Source of the DNA: Thioalkalivibrio sp. ALJ3
Lineage (GTDB): Bacteria > Pseudomonadota > Gammaproteobacteria > Ectothiorhodospirales > Ectothiorhodospiraceae
Assembly (NCBI RefSeq): GCF_000377205.1
Contig: NZ_KB897907.1
Span: 186,001-250,000, forward strand
Length of the DNA: 64,000 bases
Direction of reading: 5' to 3'
Made by a program: the position numbers and the translations under genes. Under the pieces are notes generated by a model, which searched no databases, was not told where the DNA came from, and saw nothing but the letters and a program-made list of their open reading frames with translations. Positions 34,434-45,199 of this stretch are shown piece by piece; position 1 is the first letter of the stretch, and each line of letters opens with the position of its first letter.

Positions 34434-35530
34434 TCGAGCAGGAAACACTGCAGGATGCCATCGCAAATCGCCGCGCCGAGGCTCTGACCTTTGACGGGCT
34501 GGAATACGCCCGATTGCTGGAGCCGGTAAATCACTACCCCCGCGGGTCCGTGGTGCTGCCGGATGGCTCGGTGGTGCCCGGGTACCCGTCGATCGGGCGC
34601 ATTCAGTCTCTGGAGGCCGGACTTCCCCGCCAGTTCGAGCAGCCGTTCTGGGCAGAAGAAAAGATCGATGGCTTCAACGTGCGCATCCTGCGCTGGCAGG
34701 GACGCGTCTATGCCTTCAGCCGCGGTGGCTACGTCTGCGCATTCAGCAGCGACCGGGTGACGGATTTCATGGACCCGGCGATCTTCGATGCCGAACCCGA
34801 CCTGATCCTGTGCGCGGAGATCGCCGGGCCGGATACACCCTACCTGGAGGGCTCCACACCCCGGGTCGCCCACGATGTGGGCTTGTTCGTGTTCGATCTG
34901 ATGCGCCTGGGTCAACCCGGTTTCGTTTCCCAGCCAGAGAAATTCTCCCTGATCGAGCACCACGCCCTGCCCCCGGCTCCGCTGCACGGGCAGTTCACCC
35001 CACGCGACACCAAGCCACTCGGACGGTTGATTCAACAACTGGACGAAGAAGGTGCCGAGGGACTGGTGCTGAAGACTGCGGACGGGCAGCACCGGGCCAA
35101 GTATGTCACCGGGAGTTCCTGTGTCTCCGATATCCGGGTGTGCGCAGAACAGCTGCTGGATCTGCCGCCCGAATACTTCACCAACCGCCTGACACGCCTG
35201 GCGATTTTCCTGTCCGAGCACCCGAACCAGCATCATGCCGATCTCGAACAGACACTGGGACAGGCGTTTTTGTCAGGACTCTATGGCGCGGTCGCGCAGC
35301 ACCGTCGACAGGGGCATGTCGGCCATCGCTATCGCTGCCGCTTTCGCGAACATACCAACGCATTGCATTTCATGAAGCACATGCGCACCACGGGCGGGCG
35401 TCACGTGAGCTTTGCCGACGATTCGCCGCGACAGGAGGATGGATACTGGGTACTGGAATTCGAGCGCCAGTTCGACCGCATCACCGGTACACTGGCCTCC
35501 GCCCTGGCCGGTGACCGCCAGTACGACTGA
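34430..35530 (+). CDS. ATP-dependent RNA ligase, Rnl3 (Pab1020-like) family
   Basis: 366 residues, close to the length of archaeal Rnl3 enzymes. Nucleotidyltransferase motif I is WAEEKIDGFNVR with K78 as the AMP-accepting lysine; motif III is GLFVFDL (151-157), motif IV EGLVLK (210-215), motif V HRAKYV (221-226). A helical C-terminal dimerisation region follows. Known members seal 5'-phosphate to 3'-OH RNA ends and circularise RNA. The gene overlaps the Na/Pi cotransporter stop. It converges on the PIN-like partner gene, whose stop is 13 bases away. Physiological RNA target unknown. Confidence 0.9.
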   Translation: MIEQETLQDAIANRRAEALTFDGLEYARLLEPVNHYPRGSVVLPDGSVVPGYPSIGRIQSLEAGLPRQFEQPFWAEEKIDGFNVRILRWQGRVYAFSRGGYVCAFSSDRVTDFMDPAIFDAEPDLILCAEIAGPDTPYLEGSTPRVAHDVGLFVFDLMRLGQPGFVSQPEKFSLIEHHALPPAPLHGQFTPRDTKPLGRLIQQLDEEGAEGLVLKTADGQHRAKYVTGSSCVSDIRVCAEQLLDLPPEYFTNRLTRLAIFLSEHPNQHHADLEQTLGQAFLSGLYGAVAQHRRQGHVGHRYRCRFREHTNALHFMKHMRTTGGRHVSFADDSPRQEDGYWVLEFERQFDRITGTLASALAGDRQYD

Positions 35531-35543
35531 CCCGGGCGCCGAG

Positions 35544-36134
35544 TCAAGCGCCGGGGCGCTCCATGTCCGAAAGGTTCTCCATCACCCGGCGCAGGTAGTC
35601 GGCCGTGACGAGCTTGATCCCCATGCGATTGCCCAGCTTGCGCATGCCCTCATCGGCGCTGGCGAGTTCTGCATCCAGCTCCATGGCCAGCAGGACGGCG
35701 TCGACATCCTCGCGCGAATCTACCAGCCCCTTACGCATGGCCTCGCGAAATCGTTCGCGCAGCTGGGTGATGAGTTCCGGTCGGAGTGAGTCGGCCGCAC
35801 CCGCCTGGCGGGTGTGCTCCTCGGCAATGCGGAGCCCGCGGTCGATGCGCGTGCGCACCTCGTCGATGAATTCGTAGAGGATGTCGCTCGGCAGCGTCAG
35901 CGCGAAGCGGCGGGGAGAACGTACCCAGACCACGGTCTCGAAATCCGGAGCCAGGGCCTCGAGATCGCGCATGCCCCGAAACTCCTCGTACACCGACAGC
36001 GGCATGTAGAACTCGGCCGGGCAGTCCCGCGCCAAATGCAAAAAGGTCCTCAGGATGTCTTCCGGGTCCGCACCGAACTGACCCGCCACATGCGGGTTGG
36101 TGAACACGCTGGTATCCAGCACAAAGCGGCGCAT
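35544..36134 (-). CDS. RNA ligase partner protein, PIN-like nuclease
   Basis: 196 residues. MRRFVLDTSVFTNP (D7) opens a PIN-like fold; later acidic positions lie in YEEFRGM, SREDVDAVLLAMELDA and SADEGMRKLGNRMG. This matches the protein family that co-occurs with Rnl3 ligases in archaea and some bacteria and is described as an RNA ligase partner. CAGGAGGTCGTG precedes the ATG at 36134; the frame extends 30 codons further. I infer a metal-dependent RNase that produces or trims ends for the adjacent ligase; no activity can be read directly. Confidence 0.87.
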   Translation of the reverse strand: MRRFVLDTSVFTNPHVAGQFGADPEDILRTFLHLARDCPAEFYMPLSVYEEFRGMRDLEALAPDFETVVWVRSPRRFALTLPSDILYEFIDEVRTRIDRGLRIAEEHTRQAGAADSLRPELITQLRERFREAMRKGLVDSREDVDAVLLAMELDAELASADEGMRKLGNRMGIKLVTADYLRRVMENLSDMERPGA

Positions 36135-36270
36135 CACGACCTCCTGTCGGGTTCTTTCTCCATCATCGGCGGCGGTCGGAAACCCGTCAACCAGGGACAC
36201 CCGTCCGATCGGCGTCAGGGGCACCCTGTGGCATAATCGCGCCTGATCTCCCAGCCCACAGGGACAACCC

Positions 36271-37122
36271 TTGGCTACCCGCGCGGAAGTGGAAAAATTC
36301 CTCGAGCGCCTGCGCTCGGATCTGGAACGTCAGCAGATCGATATCCCGACGCTGCCGGACATCTCCGTGCAGGCGCTGTTCATCGTGCAGGACGATTCCA
36401 GTTCCATCGCCGATCTGGTGAACCTGATCTCTCGTGATACGGCGCTGGCCACGCGGCTGGTGCGCCATGCCAACAGCCCCGCCTATCGGGGACTAAGTCG
36501 CTGTGCAACCATCCGTTCCGCGGTGACCCGCCTGGGGATGGAACGTGCGCGCCAGACCATCATCGCCCTGTCGATGAAAGAGGTGTTTCAGAGCGGCAAC
36601 GACATGATCCGGCAGCGCATGGAGGCGTTGTGGAACCACAGCCTGGAGGTGGCGATCATCAGCTACCTGCTGGCCCGCCGGCATCCCCATCTGGACCCGG
36701 ACACCGCCCTGCTCGCAGGCCTGGTGCACGACATCGGCATGATCCCGATCCTGCGCCGTGCGGAGAAGACACCGGAGATCTACGAGGACCCGCGTGCCCT
36801 GCAGGCGGCGGCGGATGCTGCGCATGTCGCGATCGGCCGCGCGATGCTGAAGTACTGGAATTTCGAGCCCGACATCATCCGCGCGGTCGCCGATCACGAG
36901 AATCTCCAGCGCGAGTCAGAGGCCGAAACCCCCATCAGCTACAGCGACATCGTGCAGGCCGCGAACATCGAAAGCCACGCCGGCACTCGGCACTACCTGG
37001 CCCACATCGACCGTGAGGGGGTCGCCGCATTGCGTCGTCTAGCCCCGCGTTCGCCTCGCCGCGAACTGGAATGGGAAAACGACGCGATCGGGCTGGAACA
37101 CGTCAACCAGATCATCGAATAG
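36271..37122 (+). CDS. HDOD-domain signalling protein
   Basis: 283 residues, with a TTG start after AGGGACAACC. The HDOD domain (about 20-230) contains LPDISVQALFIVQDDSSSIA, DTALATRLVRHANSPAY and the partly retained HD motif LAGLVHDIGMI; a second His lies in VADHENLQ. HDOD proteins are regulatory relatives of HD-type hydrolases and usually act in signalling. It lies between the RNA ligase partner and the BLUF gene, 84 bases before the latter on the same strand. Enzyme activity uncertain. Confidence 0.87.
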   Translation: MATRAEVEKFLERLRSDLERQQIDIPTLPDISVQALFIVQDDSSSIADLVNLISRDTALATRLVRHANSPAYRGLSRCATIRSAVTRLGMERARQTIIALSMKEVFQSGNDMIRQRMEALWNHSLEVAIISYLLARRHPHLDPDTALLAGLVHDIGMIPILRRAEKTPEIYEDPRALQAAADAAHVAIGRAMLKYWNFEPDIIRAVADHENLQRESEAETPISYSDIVQAANIESHAGTRHYLAHIDREGVAALRRLAPRSPRRELEWENDAIGLEHVNQIIE

Positions 37123-37206
37123 CGGCAAGGCACCACCGCTTCCTGCGGAACGCAGTACCACGCGGATGGTCTTCTCTTACAGTACCCTGCCAGGGATGTT
37201 CCGCTG

Positions 37207-37797
37207 ATGACGCTCCAACTGGTGTATGTCAGCCGCGCGGCCTTCGCGCCCCACGAGCATGAGGCCCTGGGCATCGAGCCCGAGGTCGGGCGGATCTTGC
37301 TGCAATCGCGTCAGAACAACCCGCACGCGGGTATCGTCGGTGCCCTCTATTACGGCGATGGCCACTTTTTCCAGTGTCTGGAGGGCGAACCCGAAGCGGT
37401 GTACGCGACCTTGGAGCGCATCCGGCGCGACCCGCGCCACGAAGAGATCACCGTACTGCGCGAACGTGAGCTGGAACATCCCGGCTTCGGAGAATGGTCG
37501 ATGAAATATGTACCCGCGGCCGGCGAGGTACGCGCCCTGCTGCAGCAATTCGGGCAGCGCCGGTTTGATCCCTTCGGCTTCGACGACCAGCAGATCGAGG
37601 CGATGCTGGATCTCCTGCGCAGCGGCCGTGACACCGAGCTGGAGGCCACACCCGCTACCAGCGAACGCACAGCGTCAACGAACACTGCCCCTCAGGGCGA
37701 CCGTCGGCGCCTGCTGGCCCTGACGGGCTGGGTTGCGGCCGCCGTGGCCGCGGGCATCGCCGGTACGGCGGGCTATCTGTTCCTGGCCGGGGCCTGA
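37207..37797 (+). CDS. BLUF blue-light sensor with C-terminal membrane anchor
   Basis: 196 residues. The BLUF domain (1-100) keeps flavin-site residues Y7, N37/N38 in SRQNNPHAGIVGALYY, Q56 in FFQCLEG, and W97/M99 in GEWSMKYV. A linker follows, then a hydrophobic helix at about 171-193 (ALTGWVAAAVAAGIAG) ending in LAGA. The domain binds FAD and senses blue light; most short BLUF proteins have no such tail. The neighbouring HDOD gene, co-directional and 84 bases upstream, is a candidate partner. Confidence 0.9.
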   Translation: MTLQLVYVSRAAFAPHEHEALGIEPEVGRILLQSRQNNPHAGIVGALYYGDGHFFQCLEGEPEAVYATLERIRRDPRHEEITVLRERELEHPGFGEWSMKYVPAAGEVRALLQQFGQRRFDPFGFDDQQIEAMLDLLRSGRDTELEATPATSERTASTNTAPQGDRRRLLALTGWVAAAVAAGIAGTAGYLFLAGA

Positions 37798-37816
37798 GTT
37801 AGACACCCCGCAGCAG

Positions 37817-39394
37817 CTATTCCCACTCGATGGTGGCGGGAGGCTTGCCGGAGATGTCGTAGGTCACGCGCGAGATGCCGGGGATCTCGTTGATGATGCG
37901 GCGCGAGACGTGGTCGAGGAAGTCGTATGGCAGGTGCGCCCAGCGCGCGGTCATGAAATCGATGGTCTCCACCGCGCGCAGCGCGACCACGTAGTCGTAG
38001 CGCCGGCCGTCGCCCATTACCCCGACCGACTTCACCGGCAGGAATACCGCAAATGCCTGCGAGGTCTTGTCGTACAGATCCGCCTTGCGCAGCTCCTCGA
38101 TGAAGATCGCATCGGCCCGGCGCAGCAGATCGGCGTATTCCTTCTTTACTTCCCCGAGGATGCGTACGCCCAGACCCGGCCCAGGGAACGGATGGCGGTA
38201 GACCATCTCGGTGGGCAGGCCCAGCTCCACGCCGATCTTGCGCACCTCGTCCTTGAACAGTTCGCGCAGCGGCTCCACCAGTCCCAGCTTCATGTTCTCC
38301 GGCAGCCCGCCCACGTTGTGGTGCGACTTGATCACATGCGCCTTGCCGGTCTTGGAGTCGGCTGACTCGATCACGTCCGGGTAGATCGTGCCCTGGGCCA
38401 GCCACTGCACGTTGTTCAGTTTCGCGGCCTCCTCGTCGAACACGTCGATGAACAGCCCGCCGATGACCTTGCGCTTGGCCTCCGGGTCCTCGACCCCAGC
38501 GAGCGCACGCATGAAGCGGTCCTCGGCATCGACGCGGATCACGTTCACGCCCATATGGCGGGCGAAGGTCGCCATCACGTGGTCGCCCTCGCCCTCGCGC
38601 AGCAACCCGGTATCCACGAACACGCAGGTCAGCTGATCGCCGATCGCCTTGTGCAGCAGCGCGCCCACCACCGAGGAGTCGACCCCACCGGACAGACCCA
38701 GCACCACGTGGTCGTCCCCGACCTGTTCGCGCACCCGCGCGGCCATGTCGTCGATGATGTTGTCGGCGGTCCACAGTGCCTCGCAGCCACATATCTCGTG
38801 CAGGAAACGTTCGATGATGCGCTGGCCCTGGGTCGTGTGCGTGACCTCGGGGTGGAATTGCACGCCGTAGAAGCCGCGATCCGGGTCGGCCATACCGGCG
38901 ATCGGCGCGGAATCGGTGGAGGCCATCAGGCGAAAGCCCTCCGGCAGTTCGGTCACGTGGTCGCCATGCGACATCCACACGTCCAGCAGGCCGTAGCCCT
39001 CCGGTGTGGTGTGATCCTCGATGTCGCGCAACAGCGGCGTATGGCCGCGGGCGCGCACCTGGGCATAGCCAAACTCGCGGCGTTCGGACGGCTCGACTCG
39101 GCCACCCAGCTGCGCGGCCATGGTCTGCATGCCGTAGCAGATTCCCAGCACCGGCGAACCCAGCTCGAACACCGCATCCTCGGCGCGTGGCGGGTGGTCA
39201 ACATTCACCGACTCCGGGCCGCCGGACAGAATGATACCGGTGGCGTTGAACGCGCGAATGTCCGCCGCCGGCATGTCCCAGGCGTGCACCTCGGAGTAGA
39301 CCCCGGCCTCGCGTACGCGACGGGCGATCAGCTGGGTGTACTGGGAGCCGAAATCCAGCACCAGAATGCGGTGGGCGTGAAGATCCTGGGTCAT
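37817..39394 (-). CDS. guaA: GMP synthase (glutamine-hydrolysing)
   Basis: 525 residues. The N-terminal class I amidotransferase has the nucleophile in [10 protein letters not shown]. The ATP-pyrophosphatase domain has [14 protein letters not shown], and the C-terminal dimerisation domain ends PPATIEWE. It converts XMP to GMP with glutamine and ATP. It lies 62 bases downstream of guaB; the gap contains GC-rich palindromes (39410-39427) that may attenuate or stabilise the transcript. Convergent with the BLUF gene. Confidence 0.96.
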   Translation of the reverse strand: MTQDLHAHRILVLDFGSQYTQLIARRVREAGVYSEVHAWDMPAADIRAFNATGIILSGGPESVNVDHPPRAEDAVFELGSPVLGICYGMQTMAAQLGGRVEPSERREFGYAQVRARGHTPLLRDIEDHTTPEGYGLLDVWMSHGDHVTELPEGFRLMASTDSAPIAGMADPDRGFYGVQFHPEVTHTTQGQRIIERFLHEICGCEALWTADNIIDDMAARVREQVGDDHVVLGLSGGVDSSVVGALLHKAIGDQLTCVFVDTGLLREGEGDHVMATFARHMGVNVIRVDAEDRFMRALAGVEDPEAKRKVIGGLFIDVFDEEAAKLNNVQWLAQGTIYPDVIESADSKTGKAHVIKSHHNVGGLPENMKLGLVEPLRELFKDEVRKIGVELGLPTEMVYRHPFPGPGLGVRILGEVKKEYADLLRRADAIFIEELRKADLYDKTSQAFAVFLPVKSVGVMGDGRRYDYVVALRAVETIDFMTARWAHLPYDFLDHVSRRIINEIPGISRVTYDISGKPPATIEWE

Positions 39395-39456
39395 GAGGTC
39401 ATCCGGTATCCCGGCCGGACGGCCGGGGGGCTGTCGGGGATCCGGCCGGGGCCGGG

Positions 39457-41118
<1,662 letters not shown>

Positions 41119-41874
41119 ATGCCCCGCCTGAGCCGCCGCCGCCTGCTTGCCCTGATGCTTGCGCCCGGATTGATGGCGGTCACCGCGGCACCGGTGGCCC
41201 GCGCCAGTTGGTGGCCCTTCAGCCCGGAGGTACTGCGTTCGCTGACCCGCCGCCCCGACGCCTCGGATCTCAGTACGGCCGAGATCATCGAGGCAGTACA
41301 CGAGGCCTTGATCATCGCCTCTCATTCGGCCACGGAGACCCTGGCCCAGCGCAACGGCTTCTTCGGCAACCCGGACGTACGCATCCCGCTACCGGAGGTG
41401 CTCGCGACCGCTCGGCGCTCGCTGGACCGCATCGGCATGGCAACGCCGCTGACCCAGCTTGAGGAGGGGATGAACCGGGCCGCCGAGGCCGCCATACCCG
41501 AGGCCCGCGAGCCGCTGGTGCGGGCCGTGTTCGCGCTGGATCTGGACAACGCCCGCGAAATCCTGGTCGGCGATGACGACGCCGCCACCCGGCATCTCGA
41601 ATACCACGCACGCGTCGGCATCACCGAGGCCATGCGCCCGGCCATCCAGCAGAGTCTGGAGCAGGTACAGGCCCTGGACACCTACGGCGAGCTGAAGGAA
41701 CGCATGCGCGACATCCCCTTCCTCTCACGCGTGCGCTTCGACCCGGTCGAGCACGTCTTGGAGCATGCGATGGACGGCCTATTCTTCATGCTGGCCGAGG
41801 AGGAGGCCCGCCTGCGCGCCAATCCGCAGGGACGCGGCACCGATGTCTTGCACCGCGTGTTCCGGCGCCAGTAG
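41119..41874 (+). CDS. DUF4197-domain exported protein
   Basis: 251 residues. The N-terminus MPRLSRRRLLALMLAPGLM resembles a twin-arginine or Sec signal with cleavage near VARA. The mature protein is helical, with PLPEVLATARRSLDRIGMA, DLDNAREILVGDDDAATRHL and RVRFDPVEHVLEHAMDGLFF typical of DUF4197. Periplasmic, function unknown. Divergent from guaB and followed by xseA. Confidence 0.85.
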   Translation: MPRLSRRRLLALMLAPGLMAVTAAPVARASWWPFSPEVLRSLTRRPDASDLSTAEIIEAVHEALIIASHSATETLAQRNGFFGNPDVRIPLPEVLATARRSLDRIGMATPLTQLEEGMNRAAEAAIPEAREPLVRAVFALDLDNAREILVGDDDAATRHLEYHARVGITEAMRPAIQQSLEQVQALDTYGELKERMRDIPFLSRVRFDPVEHVLEHAMDGLFFMLAEEEARLRANPQGRGTDVLHRVFRRQ

Positions 41875-41893
41875 CCCCTTGCCACGCACATCC

Positions 41894-41916
41894 TTAGAAA
41901 AACACTGATTCATGAG
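41894..41916. repeat. Possible solitary TIR-element end at the xseA start
   Basis: TTAGAAAAACACTGATTCATG closely matches the left end of element copy C (TAGGGAAACACTGATTAATG). No other element part lies beside it. The xseA ATG at 41912 falls within this sequence, so an element end may have supplied or displaced the translation start region. Confidence 0.45.
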
Positions 41917-43327
41917 CGACGCCCCCGTACTGACCGTCACCGAACTCAACCAGTGCGCGGACGGCCTGCTGCGCGACGGCCTGGGCCGGGTACGCGTGGA
42001 GGGAGAGGTCTCCAACCTGCGCCAGTACGCCTCCGGCCACCAGTACTTCTCGCTGAAAGACGAGAACAGCTCGGTGAGCTGCGTGCTCTTTCGCGGCAAT
42101 GCCCGCAACGCCGCCCGCTTCGCCGATGGCGACGCCGTGCAGATCCAGGGCCGCGCCGGGATCTATGCCGCACGCGGCCAGTTCCAGATCATCGTCGAGC
42201 AGCTGCAGCCGGCCGGCGAGGGCCAGCTCCTGGCGGCCTTCCAGCGCCTGAAGGAAAAGCTCGCCGCCGAGGGCCTGTTCGACCCCGGCCGGAAGAAGCC
42301 CCTCCCCGCCTGGACCCATCGCCTCGGCGTAATCACCTCCACCCAGGGCGATGTGCGGCACGATATCGAACGCACCCTGGCGCGGCGCTTCCCGCTGCTG
42401 CTGCCCTTCACCCTCTACCCCACCGCGGTACAGGGCGCGCAGGCCGCCAGCCAGATCGTCGCGGCCCTGGAGCAGGCCGCCCGCGAGGGCGCCGTAGACG
42501 TGATCATCCTCGCGCGCGGCGGCGGTTCGCTGGAGGACCTGCAGGCGTTCAACGAGGAGAGCGTGGCCCGCGCCATCGCGGCCTCGCCGATCCCGGTCGT
42601 GACGGGTGTCGGGCACGAGACCGACACCACCATTGCGGACTTCGTCGCCGACCTGCGCGCCTCCACACCAACCGCGGCCGCCGAGGCGGTCAGCCCGGAT
42701 GGCGCCACCCTGCGCCACCGGATCGAACGGGCGCGCGACCGGATGACTACACTCGCGGCCCAGCGCGTTTCCCAGCACCGGCAGACGCTGAACGCCCTGT
42801 GGACCCGACTCGAACGGCGCCACCCGCGCCAGCTGATGGAACGCAACGCGCAGCGCCTGGACGACCAGAACGAGCGCCTGCAACGCGCCTGGCAGCGCCG
42901 GCACGAGCAGGCCGGCCAGCGCCTGCAGCATCTACGCCTGCGCCTGGCCGGGGCCTCGCCCGGCAACCGCATCGCCTCCGCGCGAATGCGCCTTGACCAC
43001 CTGCACCAGCGTCTCGCGCGCGCCGCCCCGGCACACGACATCCCCACGCACCGCGAACGCCTCGCGCGCCTGCACCGGGATCTCGAATACCAGATGCGCC
43101 AGGCGCTGACGATCCGCCAGCAGCGGCTGCAGGCGACCCAGCGCCAGCTGAACGCCCTCGGCCCCCAGGCGGTCCTGGAACGCGGCTATGCGATCCTGCA
43201 GACGGAAGAAGGACAGGTCCTGCGCGACGCCGCGCGCACCGAGATCGGCGCGCCGCTGAAGGCCCGCCTGGCTCGCGGCGCACTGGAACTGAAGGTGACG
43301 GCGACGAAATCGCCCGAGGGAGACTGA
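41912..43327 (+). CDS. xseA: Exodeoxyribonuclease VII large subunit
   Basis: 471 residues. An N-terminal OB fold (VEGEVSNLRQYASGHQYFSL) is followed by the catalytic region with VITSTQGDVRHDIERTLARR, DVIILARGGGSLEDLQAFN and GVGHETDTTIADFVADLRA (key parts). The C-terminus is a long coiled coil with repeated Arg/Gln/His. With XseB it degrades single-stranded DNA. xseB is not in the window. Ribosome-site sequence before ATG is poor because the solitary repeat end occupies it. Confidence 0.94.
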   Translation: MSDAPVLTVTELNQCADGLLRDGLGRVRVEGEVSNLRQYASGHQYFSLKDENSSVSCVLFRGNARNAARFADGDAVQIQGRAGIYAARGQFQIIVEQLQPAGEGQLLAAFQRLKEKLAAEGLFDPGRKKPLPAWTHRLGVITSTQGDVRHDIERTLARRFPLLLPFTLYPTAVQGAQAASQIVAALEQAAREGAVDVIILARGGGSLEDLQAFNEESVARAIAASPIPVVTGVGHETDTTIADFVADLRASTPTAAAEAVSPDGATLRHRIERARDRMTTLAAQRVSQHRQTLNALWTRLERRHPRQLMERNAQRLDDQNERLQRAWQRRHEQAGQRLQHLRLRLAGASPGNRIASARMRLDHLHQRLARAAPAHDIPTHRERLARLHRDLEYQMRQALTIRQQRLQATQRQLNALGPQAVLERGYAILQTEEGQVLRDAARTEIGAPLKARLARGALELKVTATKSPEGD

Positions 43328-43336
43328 AAAAGCGCT

Positions 43337-44764
43337 TCAGCCCGCCTGTTCGAGCGCGACCTGCAGGCGCGCACGTACACGCTCGCGCCCCAGATACTCG
43401 AAGATACGCGGCAGCTCGGGCCCATGCGTCTGGCCGGACAGCGCTGCGCGCAGCGGCATGAACAGCTTGCGTCCCTTCGCACCCGTCGCCGCGCTGACGG
43501 CCTTTGCCAGAGCCGGGAAATCCTCGGCCTCGTCCAGGGCGTCCAGGGCGGCACGGTAGAAATCCGCGCCCGCCTGCTGCAGCTCGGCGGCGGCTGTCTC
43601 GCTCACCGGCGCCGGATCGGTCGCAAAGGCCTCCACCCAGATCCGGGCGTCCTCGGCACGGGTGATGTTGTCGCGCAACAGCCCCGCCAGTGCCGGGCGC
43701 TGGTCCTCTGACACCTGCCCGAACACATCGAAGTCCTCGAGATAGGCCAGCAGGTCGGCATCGGACAGCTGGCGCAGGGCCTCGGTCTGCCAGTGTTCCA
43801 GCTGCTGCGCATCGTGGCGCGCGGCGCTGTGACCAATGCGCTCCGGGCTGAACCCGGCCGCGAGTTCCTGCGCACTCAGTAACTCGTCCGACTCGTAGCG
43901 ATGCCCGAGGCGTGCCAGGTGATTAAGGATCGCGAGCGGCAAGTAACCCGCACTACGCAGATCCTCCACGCTGGCCGAGCCATTGCGCTTGGACAGCGGT
44001 GCACCGTCGTGCCCCATTACCAGCGGCAGATGGTGATAGGCCGGCGCCGCCAGCCCCAGCGCCTCCAGCAGCAGCATCTGGCGCGGGGTGTTGGCGATAT
44101 GGTCCTCGCCGCGCACCACGTCGGTTACGCCCATCAGGGCATCGTCGATCGCATTGGAGAAGAAGAAGGCGGGTGTGCCGTCGGAGCGACGGATCACGAA
44201 ATCGCCGATCTCGTCGGTGCGAAAGCTCACCGGCCCGCGCACCCCGTCCTCGAAACGGACCGTGCGGCCCAGCGGCACACGAAAGCGCAGGGTCGGTTTC
44301 TGCCCTTCGGCCGCGCGCCGCTCGGCCTCTTCCACGCTCAGATGGGCACAGGTCCCCGGGTAGCGCGGCGGCTTGCCCTGGGCGCGCATGCGCTTGCGCC
44401 CCCGTTCCAGCTCGGCGGGCGAACAGAAGCAGGGGTAGGCCTGACCGGCATCGATCAACTGCTGGTAATACCCATCGAAGATCCCGCCACGTTCGGACTG
44501 GGCATACGGTCCGGCATCGCCACCGGCGTCAACGCCCTCGTCCCAGTCCAGCTTCAGCCAGCGCAGGTCGCGCATCAGCGCGGCCACGAACTCCGGGCGC
44601 GAGCGCTCGGCGTCGGTGTCCTCGATCCGCAGCAGAAAATGCCCGCCGCGCGAGCGGGCGAACAGCGCGCTGAACAACGCGGTGCGCACGTTGCCCAGAT
44701 GGAGGAGCCCCGTGGGACTGGGCGCGAAACGGGTCTTGGTCGGCGGTGTCGTCATCGCGCGCAT
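43337..44764 (-). CDS. gltX: Glutamyl-tRNA synthetase
   Basis: 475 residues. The HIGH-type motif is in RFAPSPTGLLHLGNVRTALF and the KMSKS-type motif is LSKRNGSASVEDL. A class-I-type fold with an alpha-helical anticodon domain follows. It charges tRNA-Glu; whether it also charges tRNA-Gln was not determined. The start at 44764 is favoured by GAGGTG ten bases before it; an ATG at 44755 is the alternative. Convergent with xseA. Repeat copy B begins 47 bases upstream. Confidence 0.94.
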   Translation of the reverse strand: MRAMTTPPTKTRFAPSPTGLLHLGNVRTALFSALFARSRGGHFLLRIEDTDAERSRPEFVAALMRDLRWLKLDWDEGVDAGGDAGPYAQSERGGIFDGYYQQLIDAGQAYPCFCSPAELERGRKRMRAQGKPPRYPGTCAHLSVEEAERRAAEGQKPTLRFRVPLGRTVRFEDGVRGPVSFRTDEIGDFVIRRSDGTPAFFFSNAIDDALMGVTDVVRGEDHIANTPRQMLLLEALGLAAPAYHHLPLVMGHDGAPLSKRNGSASVEDLRSAGYLPLAILNHLARLGHRYESDELLSAQELAAGFSPERIGHSAARHDAQQLEHWQTEALRQLSDADLLAYLEDFDVFGQVSEDQRPALAGLLRDNITRAEDARIWVEAFATDPAPVSETAAAELQQAGADFYRAALDALDEAEDFPALAKAVSAATGAKGRKLFMPLRAALSGQTHGPELPRIFEYLGRERVRARLQVALEQAG

Positions 44765-44810
44765 GGTAGCGGAGCACCTCGCGGGCCACCAGCCGGGCTG
44801 GCCGTGGCCC

Positions 44811-45127
44811 TAGGGAGACGCTGATTGAATCGCACGTCCGCGTTGGTGCCCCCTGTTTTCCGAGACAAGGCGCGTTGTGCAGCGGGTAGTGGTTCTACCC
44901 GCCCGTTGCTGATTGATTCGGGGCGCAACGCAGGATCGGGGAACAGGGGGCACCAACCCCACAAGCCATTGAAAGCAGGGGCTCGGCCGTCCGTTGTTGA
45001 TCAAAAACGGGCGCGGGAACGGCGTTGCGGTTCCCTTGTGCAGAATGACTGCACGGCAGTCGCCGCGCCTTGTTCGCACGCAAAAGCGACTTGAGCGCGG
45101 ACGCGCGATTCAATCAGCGTCTCCCTA
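44811..45127 (+). repeat. TIR element copy B (317 bp)
   Basis: Inverted ends begin TAGGGAGACGCTGATTGAAT, 32 bp with one mismatch, and a TA dinucleotide stands at both edges as a possible target duplication. The hairpin GCGGGTAG-TGGTT-CTACCCGC lies at 44882-44902. The longer interior (compared with copy A) includes CCGTTGTTGATCAAAAACGG. No transposase frame. It fills most of the gap between gltX and ppiA and likely contributes to the ppiA leader. Confidence 0.87.
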
Positions 45128-45199
45128 GCAGCGTTGCTGGCAGGCACCCCGCCTGCCGGGTACCATGGCCGCCCGACATTCATCCGGAGGGCCAGTCCC

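Noticed and set aside
39410-39427. GC palindrome between guaB and guaA as a definite terminator
   Set aside because: It lacks a T run and a terminator between guaB and guaA would be unexpected; left only as a comment under guaA.
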